DNA of 64,000 nt from the NCBI GenBank assembly GCA_002483135.1, contig DLHI01000025.1, positions 1 to 64,000 of the forward strand, written 5' to 3'. Both the position numbers and the translations under genes were made by a program. The notes under the pieces were generated by a model. It did not search any database and was not told the DNA's origin. It saw only the letters and a list, made by a program, of their open reading frames with translations. Each line of letters starts with the position of its first letter. Within the stretch, counting starts at the first letter, position 1. Origin of the DNA: Hyphomonadaceae bacterium UBA7672. GTDB taxonomy: Bacteria > Pseudomonadota > Alphaproteobacteria > Caulobacterales > Hyphomonadaceae. This document shows, piece by piece, positions 1-8,436 of the stretch.

Positions 1-141
1 CCGTCCACCCCAACACCATTTTTTGGCGAAGAAGCCAAAAAATCGTGACCCCCATCGCCGCTGCGCGGTCGCGCGAGCGCGATCCCTTGACCCGCTCCAT
101 CACGCCCGCCCGCCGGCATCGTCCTTCACATGGAGACGACG

Positions 142-300
142 ATGTTCACGACCTCATTCACACTGGAACGCCACATCGAGGAGCTGCGTGCAGAGTTGCG
201 CGGAACGACCGACGCCGAAGAAGCATTCGAGATCAGGGCCGAGCTGGACGCGCTGTTGGCGATCGTAAGCGAACGGCGCCGCGAGGAGGAGACGGTCTGA
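142..300 (+). CDS. Small charged protein typical of mobile elements
   Basis: A 52-residue protein rich in Glu, Arg and Ala (opens MFTTSFTLERHIEELRAEL) that should form one or two amphipathic helices. I recall similar short proteins in conjugative and integrative elements of sphingomonads and relatives, but no function is known to me. The start at 142 is preferred over an in-frame ATG at 130 because GGAG at 132-135 lies 6 bases upstream of 142. It is on the same strand as the relaxase further right, from which the IS66 insertions now separate it. It was missed by a length cutoff for ORFs but has a good ribosome binding site and protein-like composition. Its role is unknown. Confidence 0.55.
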   Translation: MFTTSFTLERHIEELRAELRGTTDAEEAFEIRAELDALLAIVSERRREEETV

Positions 301-408
301 CCGTGATTTCGGCGGGAGCGGCGCGTTCCGCTCTCGCATTCTCTTGTGTGGCCAGCATCAGCGCCTGGTGACTGCGCTTCCGGGGTGAGGGCGGGGAGTG
401 GGGAGAGA

Positions 409-700
409 GTATCCGTTCGGCGGCTGCACGTTGAGCATTGGTGACCGCGGTTTGGGGCGTCCACGCCCACGGCAGCACTTGTCGAGCCGGTTCACCAGAT
501 GGCCGGTGACCATACGAGTGAGAATGTCTGCCAGCGGCGCGTAGGGCTCTCCGATCAGGTGCATAGAAAAGAGGTCGGCTGGCGGATCAGGACCGCCCCA
601 CCTGCGCTGGTCGCGCACAACACAGGTGCTCCATCATCGTCCGTCCGCGTCCCAGATCCAGCAAGGGCACAGGCGTGTCATCGGCGAAGAGGATGTCCGA
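409..700 (-). pseudogene. Truncated IS66-family TnpC transposase remnant with its left inverted repeat
   Basis: This is a decayed copy of the same kind of element that is complete at 1408-4315. The end at 409 starts GTATCCGTTCGGCGGCTG, identical to the terminal repeat at 1408. Reading leftward, the reverse strand shows fragments of TnpC: ILFADDTPVPLLDLGRGRT (around 640-700), then, after a frameshift, RRWGGPDPPA, then directly GEPYAPLADILTRMV and the C-terminal end. The internal third and the whole N-terminal half are missing, and no single frame spans it. It cannot make a transposase. It shows an older IS66 insertion followed by deletion. Confidence 0.8.
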
Positions 701-831
701 GCCCCCACCGTGACTGTGATCGAGGCGGCCTGACGTGTCTGATGTCATTCGCAAATTCCAAATAGTCGTTGCAAGACGTTCAGGTTTGCCCATGTTAACT
801 GACAGCGAAATCTGGCTGGGAGACGTGCGGG

Positions 832-1248
832 ATGGCAACGGTAGTGCGTGGGCGGGCAACTGATATCGAAAAGGGATCTGATTTTTCGTACGCTGCGACG
901 ACCAATGGCCCGATGGCAATCAAGGATCAGATTGCGGCGTTCAGGGTCGACAACAAGCCCGTCGTTTTCCGTACGCGGACCTTTCCGTCAATCAAGGAAG
1001 GCGACGAGGTTGTGGCGGCGGGTTCGATCAAGAACGGAACGCTACATGCGATTGCGCTGCGAAATGCTTCCACCGGCGCCAACTATAGTCCGCCGCTGAC
1101 CATGGCGATCGTGCTGGCCAGCCTGCTTGCGGTGCTAGGTCTGATGAGTCTCGGAATAGGGCTGGGCTACATCATTCTGCCGATCGCGGCTTTCGTGTTT
1201 TTCCGCATCTATACCGTTTCGCAGGCTGCGGCCGCGGTTAAAACCTAG
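832..1248 (+). CDS. Membrane-anchored protein of unknown function
   Basis: 138 residues. Residues 1-80 look like a small beta-rich domain with an OB-fold pattern (VVRGRATDIE, DEVVAAGSIKNGTLHAIAL). Two hydrophobic helices follow at about 88-107 and 110-128, leaving the N-terminal domain probably in the cytoplasm. GGAGAC lies just before the ATG. It sits between the IS66 remnant and the intact IS66 element, so it is either mobile-element cargo or a gene caught between two insertions. I do not recognise the family. The two-helix hairpin and small beta domain recall NfeD-like or DUF proteins, but that is only a resemblance of shape. Confidence 0.65.
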   Translation: MATVVRGRATDIEKGSDFSYAATTNGPMAIKDQIAAFRVDNKPVVFRTRTFPSIKEGDEVVAAGSIKNGTLHAIALRNASTGANYSPPLTMAIVLASLLAVLGLMSLGIGLGYIILPIAAFVFFRIYTVSQAAAAVKT

Positions 1249-1407
1249 CTGCATTCTGCTAGCTCCGCGAACTGGACATCCTCGACAAGTACAAGCGGCG
1301 CGTTCCTTCGATTGCCTCGATGCAGACCACCTTGAGGAGGTCACGGGCGGCCGCTTTCTTTCGCTGAGCCAAGCTGGGCTTCGATCTGTAGCTGACGGCT
1401 GAGAAAA

Positions 1408-1433
1408 GTATCCGTTCGGCGGCTGTACGTTGA
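1408..1433. repeat. IS66 left terminal inverted repeat
   Basis: This is the tnpC-side terminus of the element and begins GTATCC. It matches the end of the remnant at 409 and, imperfectly, the reverse complement of 4290-4315. Confidence 0.75.
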
Positions 1434-2960
1434 TCAGTTGTTGACGGTAGTCTGAGGCGTCCACGCCCACGGCAGCAGCTCGTCGAGGCGGCTGGCGGGA
1501 TGTCCGGCGAGCATGCGGCTGAGTACGTCCTTGAGCCATGCGTAGGGCTCGACCCCATTCAGCTTTGCGGTTTCGATCAGCGATCCGATCACCGCCCAAC
1601 GTTCGCCGCCACCGTCAGATCCGGCGAACAGATGATTCTTGCGCCCGAGCGCCACCGGCCGGATTGCCCGCTCGACGGGGTTGGTGTCGAGTTCGATGCG
1701 GCCGTCGTCGAGGAACCGAGTCAGGCCTTCCCACCGTGTGAGAGCATACCGCATTGCCTCGGCGAGCTTTCCGCGAGGGGGCAGGCTCGGCAGCATCTTT
1801 TCAAGCCAGATGAGCAACGCCTCTACGATCGGTTTCGAGCGCGCCCGGCGAACCGCCAGCCGGTGCGCTGGAGACTGGCCGCGCACCAGCCCTTCCACCG
1901 CATACAGCAACGCGATGCGGCGTAGCGCTTCGGTCGCCAACGGCGTCACCTCAGCCTCGGCGATCTCATAAAATTTGCGCCGCGTATGCGCCCAGCAGGC
2001 GGCAAGCTTGATCTTGCCGCTGGCGGTCAACCGCTCGAACCCGGCATAACCGTCGACGTGCAACACGCCCTTAAACTGCGCGAGATGCGCCTCCGGCCGT
2101 TCAACCCTGCGGTCCGGTGCGTAGATAAAGACCGCCGCTGGAGGATCGGCGCCGCTCCACCCGCGTTGCTCGCGTGCATATGCCCAGAGCCGGCCGATCT
2201 TGGTCCGGCCGCGTCCCGGATCGAGCACCGGAACCGGCGTGTCGTCAGCGAACAGGATGTCGGAGGCGAACACATGCTCGCTCAGCCGGCGGTGCAAGGC
2301 TTCAAGCCACCACGAAGCGCCGCCGACCCAACCCGCCAGCGTCGAACGCGGCAGGTCGACGCCATGACGGGCGCAGATCTTCGATTGCCGATAGAGAGGG
2401 GTGTGATCGCAGTATTTGGCGACCAGCACCTGGGCGATAAGGCCCGGGGTTGCCAGGCCATTTGCGATCAGCCGCTCCGGCGCAGGCGCCTGCACCACGT
2501 TTTTGCAGGCGCGGCAAGCGTACTTCGGACGCAGGATACGCAACACCCTCAGCTGCGCCGGAACCCAGTCGAGCATCTCGCTGACGCTCTCACCTATGGC
2601 GTGAACCGCTCCTCCGCAGCAGGGACAAGCATCGCCGCCGACATCAAGGACGACGGTTTCGCGCGGAAGATGGTCCGGCAGCGCCTTGCGCGAAGGCAGG
2701 GAGGGCGGATCGGCTGGCGCGCTCGGCACGCTCTCTTCGATACGGGCGATATCGGCATCGAGATCTTCAAGGGCGAGCAGGAGTTGGCTGGGGTCGAGCT
2801 GCTCCGACCGTTTGCCGAACTGCATGCGCTGAAGCTGCTTGATAAGCGCCTGCAGTCTGCCGATTTCGCCATCGCGGGCAGCGACCGCTCCCGCCATGTC
2901 GCGCACCAGGCGCTGCAGGAGCTCCACGTCGGACGGAAGATTGTCCAGATCGAGCCGCAT
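1434..2960 (-). CDS. tnpC: IS66 family transposase TnpC
   Basis: 508 residues, full length for the family. It is the DDE transposase that cuts and joins the IS66 element. Visible parts in order: an N-terminal leucine-rich helix (residues 1-60, probably for dimerisation), a zinc-binding segment with CPCC at about 110-115, the catalytic core with an Asp in FADDTPVPVLDPGRGRT and a second Asp in HVDGYAGF, and the Glu in NPVERAIRPVALGRKNH. The IS66 C-terminal element with PYAWLKDVLSRM follows. No stop or frameshift interrupts it, so the element may be active. It lies downstream of tnpB in the same operon. Confidence 0.93.
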   Translation of the reverse strand: MRLDLDNLPSDVELLQRLVRDMAGAVAARDGEIGRLQALIKQLQRMQFGKRSEQLDPSQLLLALEDLDADIARIEESVPSAPADPPSLPSRKALPDHLPRETVVLDVGGDACPCCGGAVHAIGESVSEMLDWVPAQLRVLRILRPKYACRACKNVVQAPAPERLIANGLATPGLIAQVLVAKYCDHTPLYRQSKICARHGVDLPRSTLAGWVGGASWWLEALHRRLSEHVFASDILFADDTPVPVLDPGRGRTKIGRLWAYAREQRGWSGADPPAAVFIYAPDRRVERPEAHLAQFKGVLHVDGYAGFERLTASGKIKLAACWAHTRRKFYEIAEAEVTPLATEALRRIALLYAVEGLVRGQSPAHRLAVRRARSKPIVEALLIWLEKMLPSLPPRGKLAEAMRYALTRWEGLTRFLDDGRIELDTNPVERAIRPVALGRKNHLFAGSDGGGERWAVIGSLIETAKLNGVEPYAWLKDVLSRMLAGHPASRLDELLPWAWTPQTTVNN

Positions 2961-3038
2961 GCCTGATTCTGGCTGCGTTCGACATGACCGCCAAGAGGAA
3001 TGCGGTGAGCGCCGTGGATTTTTCTCATCGTCTCTGGT

Positions 3039-3392
3039 TCAAGCGGCTCTGGTCGGTTTCCATCGACGTTCGGGATTTCGCCAGTCGATGCCTTCGAGCA
3101 GAAGTGCGAGCTGGCCCGAGGAGAGCGCGACCGCATCGCCAGCTTCGCCCATCATCGGCCAGGCGAACACGCCGACATCGAGACGCTTGGTGAACAGGCA
3201 GAGGCCGGTGCCATCCCAGAACAAAATCTTGATGACGTTCGCTTTCCGGCCGCGGAAGCAGAACAGGTGGCCGCAGAAGGGATCGAGCTTCAAGGCCTCT
3301 TGAACAAGCGCCGAGAGACCCTCCATGCCCTTGCGCATATCCGTGTGGCCGAACGCGAGATGCACTTTGACGCCAGCGGGTGCGATCATCAT
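3039..3392 (-). CDS. tnpB: IS66 family accessory protein TnpB
   Basis: 117 residues, the usual length. It contains the conserved opening VKVHLAFGHTDMRKGMEGLS and the core GHLFCFRGRKANVIKILFWDGTG that define TnpB (IS66 Orf2). It is needed with TnpA for efficient transposition in studied members, although its biochemical role is not settled. Its ATG overlaps the TGA of tnpA (ATGA), indicating translational coupling. It is intact, which supports a potentially active element. Confidence 0.93.
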   Translation of the reverse strand: MMIAPAGVKVHLAFGHTDMRKGMEGLSALVQEALKLDPFCGHLFCFRGRKANVIKILFWDGTGLCLFTKRLDVGVFAWPMMGEAGDAVALSSGQLALLLEGIDWRNPERRWKPTRAA

Positions 3393-4246
3393 CGGCTGCT
3401 CTCCTGTTGGGCGACGTGTTCGCGGACGGCGGCGGGATCAATGCCGATGGTGGCGTACACATGCCGGCCATCGCCAAGGTCCACGGGCGCCATGCCGTCC
3501 GGGGCCGGGATCAGCCCATCCAGGATCAGCGGAGCCGATCCGGCGTCGGCGCCTGTGGCGACGAAGGCCAGGTGGGCCTGCGGCTTGCGGCGAAGGCCAT
3601 AACTCACCCGCCAGCGGAACAGCATGCTGGTGACGATGCCATGCTTCCGGCAGACGTCCGCAGCAGTGACGCCCCGCGCCTCGGACTCCGCCACGATGGC
3701 TCGTTTCTCCTCGTCGCTGAAGGTTCGGCGCGTGACGGGAGGTTTTGGCGGCGCGGTTTCCGTCAAGGCCAAATCCGCTGCTTGTTGCCTAGCAGCGCTG
3801 CTTGTCTTGCGCAGCGTTCGGGGACGCGCCGCGGGGTGAACCATCTCCCGCCAGTCGGTTTCGAGTGGGGTCTCCTCGAAACGGATGCGCCATTCGCGCA
3901 AGGTGGAGGCGCAGAGGTTGTGAGCCTTGGCGTACGCCTGCGCCGAGAAGCCGCTCCACAGCATCGTCTCGACATGCATCGCCCAGAACGCCTGCACGGC
4001 CTTGCTCCGTGCCGATCGGGATGACGGATGATGCCGCCCAAAACCAGGGCGTTTTTCCTTTTCGGTCAAGACATGCGGGGCAAGCCGTCTCACCCAGCAG
4101 TTCATCGAACTGGTGTGAAGGCCGTGAGCGCGACAGTAGTCATTGCGCTTCAACCGGCTCGCCAGCCAGGCCTCGATATGGCCGGCCCAGTAGTCTCGCA
4201 CCGAGGTATCGACTGGCTTCGCACGGCTCATCGGACGTCTCCTCAA
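3389..4246 (-). CDS. tnpA: Long IS66 accessory protein TnpA with repeated helix-turn-helix units
   Basis: 285 residues, about twice the usual TnpA. Two related segments are visible near the N-terminus: YWAGHIEAWLASRLKRNDYC at about 19 and FWAMHVETMLWSGFSAQAYA at about 86. Each is followed by a short AH-L---S-L--W motif. The C-terminal third carries the standard TnpA/IS3-like helix-turn-helix (RRTFSDEEKRAIVAESEARG, then DVCRKHGI and LFRWR). It probably binds the element's ends. The doubled N-terminal unit looks like an internal duplication and may represent a variant TnpA subgroup. It is translationally coupled to tnpB by a 4-base overlap. Confidence 0.85.
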   Translation of the reverse strand: MRRRPMSRAKPVDTSVRDYWAGHIEAWLASRLKRNDYCRAHGLHTSSMNCWVRRLAPHVLTEKEKRPGFGRHHPSSRSARSKAVQAFWAMHVETMLWSGFSAQAYAKAHNLCASTLREWRIRFEETPLETDWREMVHPAARPRTLRKTSSAARQQAADLALTETAPPKPPVTRRTFSDEEKRAIVAESEARGVTAADVCRKHGIVTSMLFRWRVSYGLRRKPQAHLAFVATGADAGSAPLILDGLIPAPDGMAPVDLGDGRHVYATIGIDPAAVREHVAQQESSR

Positions 4247-4289
4247 TCGCTGTCAGGAGAACGTTGTGATTCAAATCCGATGTGCGGAA

Positions 4290-4315
4290 CAATCGTGCAG
4301 CGACCGGACGGTTAC
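4290..4315. repeat. IS66 right terminal inverted repeat
   Basis: The reverse complement begins GTAACCGTCCGGTCGCTG and is the partner of 1408-1433. It lies upstream of tnpA. Confidence 0.7.
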
Positions 4316-4401
4316 CGTGGGTGCGGTGGAATGCAAGATTAAGATAGTGCGGCGGTTGGGACGCCAACCGCCTGTCTGCACATAGAAATAACCGCCTCAC
4401 A

Positions 4402-4433
4402 TCCACAGGACGCTTGCGGCGGATTCGCCGCAA
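4402..4433. repeat. Hairpin upstream of the relaxase, candidate oriT or operator
   Basis: TCCACAGGA (4402-4410) is followed by the perfect stem TTGCGGCG-GATT-CGCCGCAA (4414-4433). The same two motifs recur in inverted orientation just after the relaxase gene (6546-6590). Its position immediately before a relaxase gene fits an origin of transfer with an inverted repeat next to a nic site. A nic consensus is not recognisable, so an operator is also possible. Confidence 0.45.
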
Positions 4434-4490
4434 TTGCACGGGCCGATTGCAAGCAGTCGACACGCGTCTTCGATGCGCGATGCTGAGGCC

Positions 4491-6512
4491 ATGCAGCGCG
4501 ATGAAAGTGAATTCCAAATCCAAATCGGACGGTCAGCCCAAGACGTTCGTCCGGCACTGAAGCAGGTGCGAGCCGCGGTACGACGTGCGCCTGCTTCAAA
4601 GGCGCAGAGCGGCTCGCCTGCCTCCCAGTCGGCAGTGCGCGCCCACTTCGCCAAAGGGTCTTCATCACGCGCGCGACCGGTCCGTACTGCCCAACGCCGT
4701 GTCGTGGTGAAGGCCAGGTTCGTGGCTCACGTAGCAGGGCAGGCGAAGACCCTCCGGGCGCACATCGTCTATCTCGGACGCGAAGGCGTCGCGCGGCCGA
4801 GCCAGCCCGAGATCAGCGATCAGCAAGAGCAGTCGCGCGGACAGCAGCCCTCGTCCGAGCAGCATATTGACGCAACGATCGGATATCTGTCGCGCGAGCA
4901 AAGAGGCGGCGATGAACACTTCTACGACCAATCTCGAAACTCGCTCGATGCGAGAGAAGCAACGCAGAGTTGGCATGCGGACAAGCGTCACTTCCGGCTC
5001 ATCATCAGCGCGGAGGACGGCACAGAACTCGGCGAACTCCGCCCCTTCATCCGCGAGACCATGGCCCGACTTGAGCGCCATGTCGGGACCCGGCTTCAAT
5101 GGCTGGCGGTGGATCACTGGGACACTGACAATCCCCACACTCATGTCCTCGTCCGGGGAATCCGCGCCGACGGAAAGGACCTGATCATTCCCGGCAAGGT
5201 GATGTCGGTTGCGATCCGAGAGGACGCGCAGGAGATCGCAACGCGGATCCTGGGTCCGAGGCCGGCGCTGGAACTCCAGCGGGTGCGTGACAGGGATGTT
5301 GGCGCCCGCACATTCACCCGCCTCGACCGGGAACTCATCGCCTTCAACGGTCCGGGCGGGCTGGGCAGCGCTTTCCGTCACACCGACCTCCCGCGCCGCC
5401 TCGACACGCTGGCGGGGTGGGGGTTGGCAGCTGTCGGTCCCGATGGCAGCTGGCGCCTGGCCTCGGATCTGCCGGCTCAACTCCAGCAGATGGCGGACAG
5501 CGACGAGGTCGCCCGCATCATCGCCCGTCAGGGACGGAGCACCGGCATGCCGGTTCTGGCTGCCGATACCAACCGCCGGGAATCCGGCCGGCTGGTCGGC
5601 CTGGGGTATTCCGATGACGGTGCGGATAATCTCATCGCCATTATCGAGAATGGCCGTGGGGAACTTCGCTATGCGCGCTTCCGCGAACCGGGCGCGCTTG
5701 CGGTCCTGGAAGACACACCAAAAGGTGCGCTGCTCGCGTTCGAACCGAAAGAGGCTCGCATTGGCCCATCGGACGAGGCCGTGGCTCGGGTCGCCCGCCT
5801 CAACCGCGGCCTCTATTCGGCGGACATCCACGCCCGGATGGAGGCAAATGTCCCCGACGGTCTTGTCGCCGCCAATATCAGACGGCTTGAGGCGATGCGG
5901 CGGGCGGGACTGATCTCTCGCGGCAAAGGCGGCATCTTCGAGATTGCGCCCGATCATCTTGATCGTGTGTTGAGCTATGAGCGCGTTCGTCTCGTCCGCG
6001 CACCGGTGGCGCCGCGCGTCCAAAGTTATATGCCCCTCACCAACCAGATTAGCGCAGCCGGTCCAACGCACCTCGACCGCGTGCTCGCAGGTCAGGAATC
6101 TGCGCCTGACGGTGCCGGGCATCTGGCCCGGGAGTTCGAGAATGCCCTCCGGCAACGGCGCCTTTTCCTGATCGAAGCGGGTTGGATGGGGGCGGCGGAC
6201 AAGCTGCTGCCGAGACAAGCGCTCGAAGATATGAAAGTGCACGAGCTTCGAACGACTGCAAAGATCTTGGCCAGCGAGGTCGGGATGCCGGTGACGCTGG
6301 GTTCGGGGACCGTGTCCGGGGTCTATGCCCGCCGCATCGACCTCGCGCAGGGCAGGGTGGCTCTCATCGTCGGAGATCAAACCTCGCAGCTCGTTCCATG
6401 GCGGCCTGCACTGGAACGGTTTGCAGGCCAAAGCGTGATGGGAGTCGAGCGCGGGCGGTCGATCTCGTGGAGCCTCCAGCGCGGGCGCACAATCGATCTG
6501 CCTCCGATGTGA
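4491..6512 (+). CDS. HUH relaxase with DUF3363-type C-terminal region
   Basis: 673 residues from the chosen start (MQRDESEFQIQIGRS). Earlier in-frame ATGs at 4434 and 4473 lack a ribosome binding site and the first overlaps the hairpin end. It is predicted to nick DNA at an origin of transfer and lead the strand during mobilization. A candidate catalytic Tyr lies near residue 94 (HIVYLGREG). The HUH metal site is in the segment WLAVDHWDTDNPHTHVLVRG at about 200-220. The remaining ~450 residues match the long DUF3363 region of VirD2/TraI-like relaxases in integrative elements of alphaproteobacteria. No type IV secretion or coupling-protein genes are visible, so mobilization would need partners elsewhere. 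The gene is intact. Confidence 0.88.
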   Translation: MQRDESEFQIQIGRSAQDVRPALKQVRAAVRRAPASKAQSGSPASQSAVRAHFAKGSSSRARPVRTAQRRVVVKARFVAHVAGQAKTLRAHIVYLGREGVARPSQPEISDQQEQSRGQQPSSEQHIDATIGYLSREQRGGDEHFYDQSRNSLDAREATQSWHADKRHFRLIISAEDGTELGELRPFIRETMARLERHVGTRLQWLAVDHWDTDNPHTHVLVRGIRADGKDLIIPGKVMSVAIREDAQEIATRILGPRPALELQRVRDRDVGARTFTRLDRELIAFNGPGGLGSAFRHTDLPRRLDTLAGWGLAAVGPDGSWRLASDLPAQLQQMADSDEVARIIARQGRSTGMPVLAADTNRRESGRLVGLGYSDDGADNLIAIIENGRGELRYARFREPGALAVLEDTPKGALLAFEPKEARIGPSDEAVARVARLNRGLYSADIHARMEANVPDGLVAANIRRLEAMRRAGLISRGKGGIFEIAPDHLDRVLSYERVRLVRAPVAPRVQSYMPLTNQISAAGPTHLDRVLAGQESAPDGAGHLAREFENALRQRRLFLIEAGWMGAADKLLPRQALEDMKVHELRTTAKILASEVGMPVTLGSGTVSGVYARRIDLAQGRVALIVGDQTSQLVPWRPALERFAGQSVMGVERGRSISWSLQRGRTIDLPPM

Positions 6513-6545
6513 TCCATGAATGCTCGTCCGTTGGTTGCAATCACC

Positions 6546-6590
6546 GCGGCGTATCCGCCGCAAACGCGCGAGCCAGGTGATTCCTGTGGA
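6546..6590. repeat. Inverted partial copy of the pre-relaxase hairpin
   Basis: Stem GCGGCG-TATC-CGCCGC at 6546-6561, then TCCTGTGGA at 6582-6590. Read on the reverse strand this gives TCCACAGGA followed, 20 bases later, by TTTGCGGCGGATACGCCGC. That is the same order of motifs as 4402-4433, with a longer spacer. The relaxase gene therefore lies between inverted copies. Confidence 0.5.
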
Positions 6591-6634
6591 TCACTCAAGC
6601 ACAGCCTGCTGTTCTATCTTGGGAGCTTGAAGCA

Positions 6635-7162
6635 ATGAGCCTGGCGCAACAAAAACAACCGACGCGTCGCAGCATTGGATCGGCAGCCGCATCTCAGCTG
6701 GATCTGTTCGCCACAGCTCGAGCGCCAGCGTCACTCACGGCGGCTACTGCGTCGCCCGCGCTCGCCATCAAGCGGACACCTGAGATCAATCGCGATCGAG
6801 CGCCAAGGCAAACATCGAATGTGCTACGTAACGCGCCTGAACCCGTGCAGACCAAGAGCGGCATTCGCGTGACAACGATCGCAGACATGCCGGTCTACTC
6901 GGACTTCGATAGGCAGGCAGTGGAAAGGTCGCTCGCGACGCTTCCCCCGGCAAAGGTGTGGTTCACCTACGCTGCCGTACACGAGTCTTTTGGTATCTCG
7001 CGAGCTACCGTCGCGCGTCGCGTAAAAGAGGGCGTTGTGCCAGGAATTCGGTTCCGCGGGGACCATGTGCTGGAAGATGGAGCCGTCAGGAGGTTCGACC
7101 GCGAGCAGCTGCATTGGCTGTTGCTCGCCGTACGATCCAGAAGGTCATCACCAGATAGCTAG
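6635..7162 (+). CDS. Helix-turn-helix protein accompanying the relaxase
   Basis: 175 residues. The first ~80 are low-complexity, rich in Ala, Arg, Thr and Pro, and probably disordered. The C-terminal half has a compact domain with a likely helix-turn-helix at about 125-150 (VHESFGISRATVARRVKEG). This looks like a site-specific DNA-binding protein, perhaps a relaxosome accessory factor or an excisionase-like/regulatory protein for the element. It starts about 120 bases after the relaxase and ends in a 4-base overlap with the converging integrase gene (shared CTAG). I do not recognise a named family. Confidence 0.65.
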   Translation: MSLAQQKQPTRRSIGSAAASQLDLFATARAPASLTAATASPALAIKRTPEINRDRAPRQTSNVLRNAPEPVQTKSGIRVTTIADMPVYSDFDRQAVERSLATLPPAKVWFTYAAVHESFGISRATVARRVKEGVVPGIRFRGDHVLEDGAVRRFDREQLHWLLLAVRSRRSSPDS

Positions 7163-8436
7163 ACAGCCGTAAGCTGTTTTGCCGTCCCGCTTTCTCCGTG
7201 CGAAACGGGCGCAATAAAGTCGGCGTAATCCTGCATCATCTGCGCGCGTTTGTCGAAAAGATCAGTCCGCAGATAGGCGCGCTCGACGGTGCTGTCGCCG
7301 ATCGCGTGAGCAAGAGCAGTTTCGGCGATCTCGCGGGGATAGTCGGTCCGTTCGGCGGCCCACACCCGGAAGGTGCTCCGCATGCCATGCGGAACAGCCT
7401 TCACATCCATTCGCTTCATTGTCGTCAGCAACGCCATGTCGGACAACTTTCCCTCCGTGACAGGTGAGCGGAACACCAGATCGCTTCCGGGAGATTTTGG
7501 CATCTTCTTCAGCAAGGCGATGGCTTGGCGCGAGAGCGGGACACGATGTTCGGCCCCCGCCTTCATCCGCTCGCCCGGAATGACCCAGATGGCTTTCGCA
7601 AGGTCAATTTCCGACCAACGTGCGCCGCGCGACTCGCCGCTGCGGGTAGCGGTCAATGTGAGAAATTCGAGACACCTGGCGCCGACGCCTTCAACGTCGC
7701 GTAGATCCCGCATGAAAGAGGTGATCTCATCCACGGCAACGGCGTCATGATGCTTGATGGGACGGATTTTCCTGAGTTGCGCGGGTTTTGCTAACATCAG
7801 TTCGAGATGGCCCTTCCAGCGAGCTGGATTGCTCGTGACCCGGTAGCCCCCCGCAATCGCCCAATCGAGAATCGCCTCGACCCGCCCGCGCAGCCGTTGG
7901 GCCGTTTCCAGCTTGGTGGTCCACAACTGCTCTGTGCTCTGCTTGTTAGGGTCCGCGAAGATCTTGATGATGTGTGTCGTCGTGATGTCCGCGACCGAAA
8001 GTTTTCCGATCACGGGATACGCATAGGTCTCAAGACTGGCCTTCCAGACGGCGGCGCTCTTGCCACCCCTCCAAGCTGGTTCCTGAAGGGCGATGTATTG
8101 TGCGGCAGCCGCTTTGAACGTGACCATCTCAGCTTGGTCAGCGCGCCGTTTAGCCTTGATGGCTTTGGCCGACTCGATGGGATCGATGCCGTCACGGATG
8201 GCCAGCCGAGCAAGTCGAGCCGCTTCGCGCGCCTGAAGCAAGGACACGAGAGGGTAGGGTCCAAGCCCCATGTCTCGACGTCGACCGTTGGGCATTGTTG
8301 CTCGGAGTATCCAGGACCGGCTGTTCCGGTTTAGAACCTGCAGACACAGGCCGTTAATGCCGCCAACCGGATAGAGGCCCGGTTTCGTTTGCATTTCGAC
8401 CCATTTTGCGCTGCGAACGAGAGCGATCTTCGGCAT
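7159..8436 (-). CDS. P4-type tyrosine recombinase/integrase
   Basis: 425 residues. An open frame continues upstream, but the family start MPKIALVRSAKWVEMQTKPG fits 8436. The N-terminal DUF4102-like domain (about 1-95) carries the arm-binding fold (LCLQVLNRNSRSWILRA, RRDMGLGPYPLVSL). A SAM-like core-binding domain occupies about 100-190. The catalytic domain shows Arg in TATRSGESRGARW, HGMRSTFRVWAAE (His-x-x-Arg), LAHAIG (His) and a Tyr in VERAYLR. All catalytic residues are present. It should insert and excise the element whose relaxase lies to the left. It converges on the HTH gene, and its upstream side faces a candidate att site at 8595-8608. Confidence 0.93.
   Translation of the reverse strand: MPKIALVRSAKWVEMQTKPGLYPVGGINGLCLQVLNRNSRSWILRATMPNGRRRDMGLGPYPLVSLLQAREAARLARLAIRDGIDPIESAKAIKAKRRADQAEMVTFKAAAAQYIALQEPAWRGGKSAAVWKASLETYAYPVIGKLSVADITTTHIIKIFADPNKQSTEQLWTTKLETAQRLRGRVEAILDWAIAGGYRVTSNPARWKGHLELMLAKPAQLRKIRPIKHHDAVAVDEITSFMRDLRDVEGVGARCLEFLTLTATRSGESRGARWSEIDLAKAIWVIPGERMKAGAEHRVPLSRQAIALLKKMPKSPGSDLVFRSPVTEGKLSDMALLTTMKRMDVKAVPHGMRSTFRVWAAERTDYPREIAETALAHAIGDSTVERAYLRTDLFDKRAQMMQDYADFIAPVSHGESGTAKQLTAV

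Larger units (their letters stand above)
1408..4315 (-). mobile_element. Complete IS66-family insertion sequence
   Basis: About 2.9 kb bounded by imperfect terminal inverted repeats. The left end reads GTATCCGTTCGGCGGCTGTA. The right end, read on the reverse strand from 4315, reads GTAACCGTCCGGTCGCTGCA. Roughly 18 of the first 26 positions match, and the GTA start is typical of IS66. It carries the standard tnpA-tnpB-tnpC order on the reverse strand. The 8 bases outside each end (1400-1407 and 4316-4323) differ, so the usual 8-bp target duplication is absent. That suggests rearrangement after insertion, possibly with the related remnant at 409. Confidence 0.88.

Noticed and set aside
1986..2966. 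326-residue open frame antisense to tnpC
   Set aside because: Shadow of the IS66 transposase. No recognisable protein features.
4665..6563. 632-residue open frame antisense to the relaxase
   Set aside because: GC-rich third positions of the relaxase keep the opposite strand open. The translation has no domain logic, and the + strand carries clear HUH motifs.
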